Shown here: piece after piece, positions 63,934 through 64,000 of the stretch
How the letters are laid out: each line of letters starts with the position of its first letter
Numbering within the stretch: the first letter of the stretch is position 1
Assembly (NCBI GenBank): GCA_963823275.1
Contig: CAWGKW010000001.1
Location: 682,001-746,000, forward strand
DNA length: 64,000 nucleotides
Direction: 5' to 3'
Origin: RHKX01 sp963823275
Lineage (GTDB): Bacteria; Actinomycetota; Thermoleophilia; Solirubrobacterales; 70-9
Notes under the pieces: model-generated
Seen by the model: the letters and a program-made list of their open reading frames with translations, nothing else
Database searches by the model: none
What the model was told of the DNA's origin: nothing
Made by a program: the position numbers and the translations under genes

Positions 63934-64000
63934 GTGAAGCCGACGATCACGTTGCTGGTGGCGGTCGCCACGCTGTTCGCTCTGGCCGACTCGGCCGCCG
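63934..64000 (+). CDS. Start of an exported protein, cut by the window end
   Basis: GTG 63934 with GGGAGA 7-13 bases upstream. The 22 visible residues (KPTITLLVAVATLFALADSA) are a typical signal peptide hydrophobic core. Nothing further can be said. Confidence 0.6.
   Translation, partial: MKPTITLLVAVATLFALADSAA

Overview
The window is a single high-GC bacterial segment. Gene content and order (glmU-prs, rplY-pth-mfd, mazG-eno-ftsB-like), frequent GTG/TTG starts, many 4-base ATGA/GTGA overlaps, a CsrA in an otherwise actinobacterial setting and an RTX-type secreted protein suggest a member of the Thermoleophilia (Solirubrobacterales-like Actinomycetota). This placement is inference from gene content; there is no rRNA in the window to confirm it.

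Layout. 1-13.5 kb is a dense housekeeping block: 3' part of glmU, prs, small membrane genes, a glycerophosphodiesterase, rplY, pth, an enoyl-CoA hydratase, mfd, a SurA-like foldase, mazG, eno and a FtsB-like protein. 13.6-21.0 kb is a tightly coupled six-gene cluster (three tandem paralogous sulfotransferases, a glycosyltransferase, a fourth unrelated sulfotransferase, a lipid-linked oligosaccharide flippase) that looks like a sulfated glycan pathway. 21-30.6 kb carries csrA with a structured intergenic RNA candidate, a thermonuclease, a class I aldolase, a GCS2-type ligase, a rhomboid-like pseudoprotease, a UPF0173 hydrolase, a sulfatase and an ECF sigma factor fused to a zinc anti-sigma-like domain. 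30.7-48.5 kb holds tRNA-Leu, a GH15 glucosidase, a class III cyclase, a TPP enzyme, PdxH (frameshifted), an Ppx/GppA phosphatase, an FAD oxidase, a Na+/H+ antiporter (frameshifted), a four-gene 2-oxoacid:ferredoxin oxidoreductase operon, an RTX-like protein and tRNA-fMet.

48.5-60.5 kb is the most unusual part. It starts at the 3' end of tRNA-fMet and ends at a 17-bp partial copy of that tRNA end. It encodes small stress-type proteins (SpoIIAA-like, SHOCT, AhpD-like, two rhodaneses, antiporter, cupin, DUF7144, DUF2252, lipid kinase, amphi-Trp). Three near-identical ~58-bp elements lie upstream of, and point towards, its three main transcription units, which suggests one regulon. At least 17 single-base frameshifts are concentrated here, against 2 in the rest of the window; they may be real decay or consensus error in a low-coverage, strain-variable island. 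60.8-64 kb has a Tat-type SDR, a secreted copper protein and the start of another exported protein.

Two intergenic loci 30 kb apart (2.1-2.45 kb and 32.9-33.1 kb) share a family of hairpin repeats whose stem arms differ in sequence but keep pairing.
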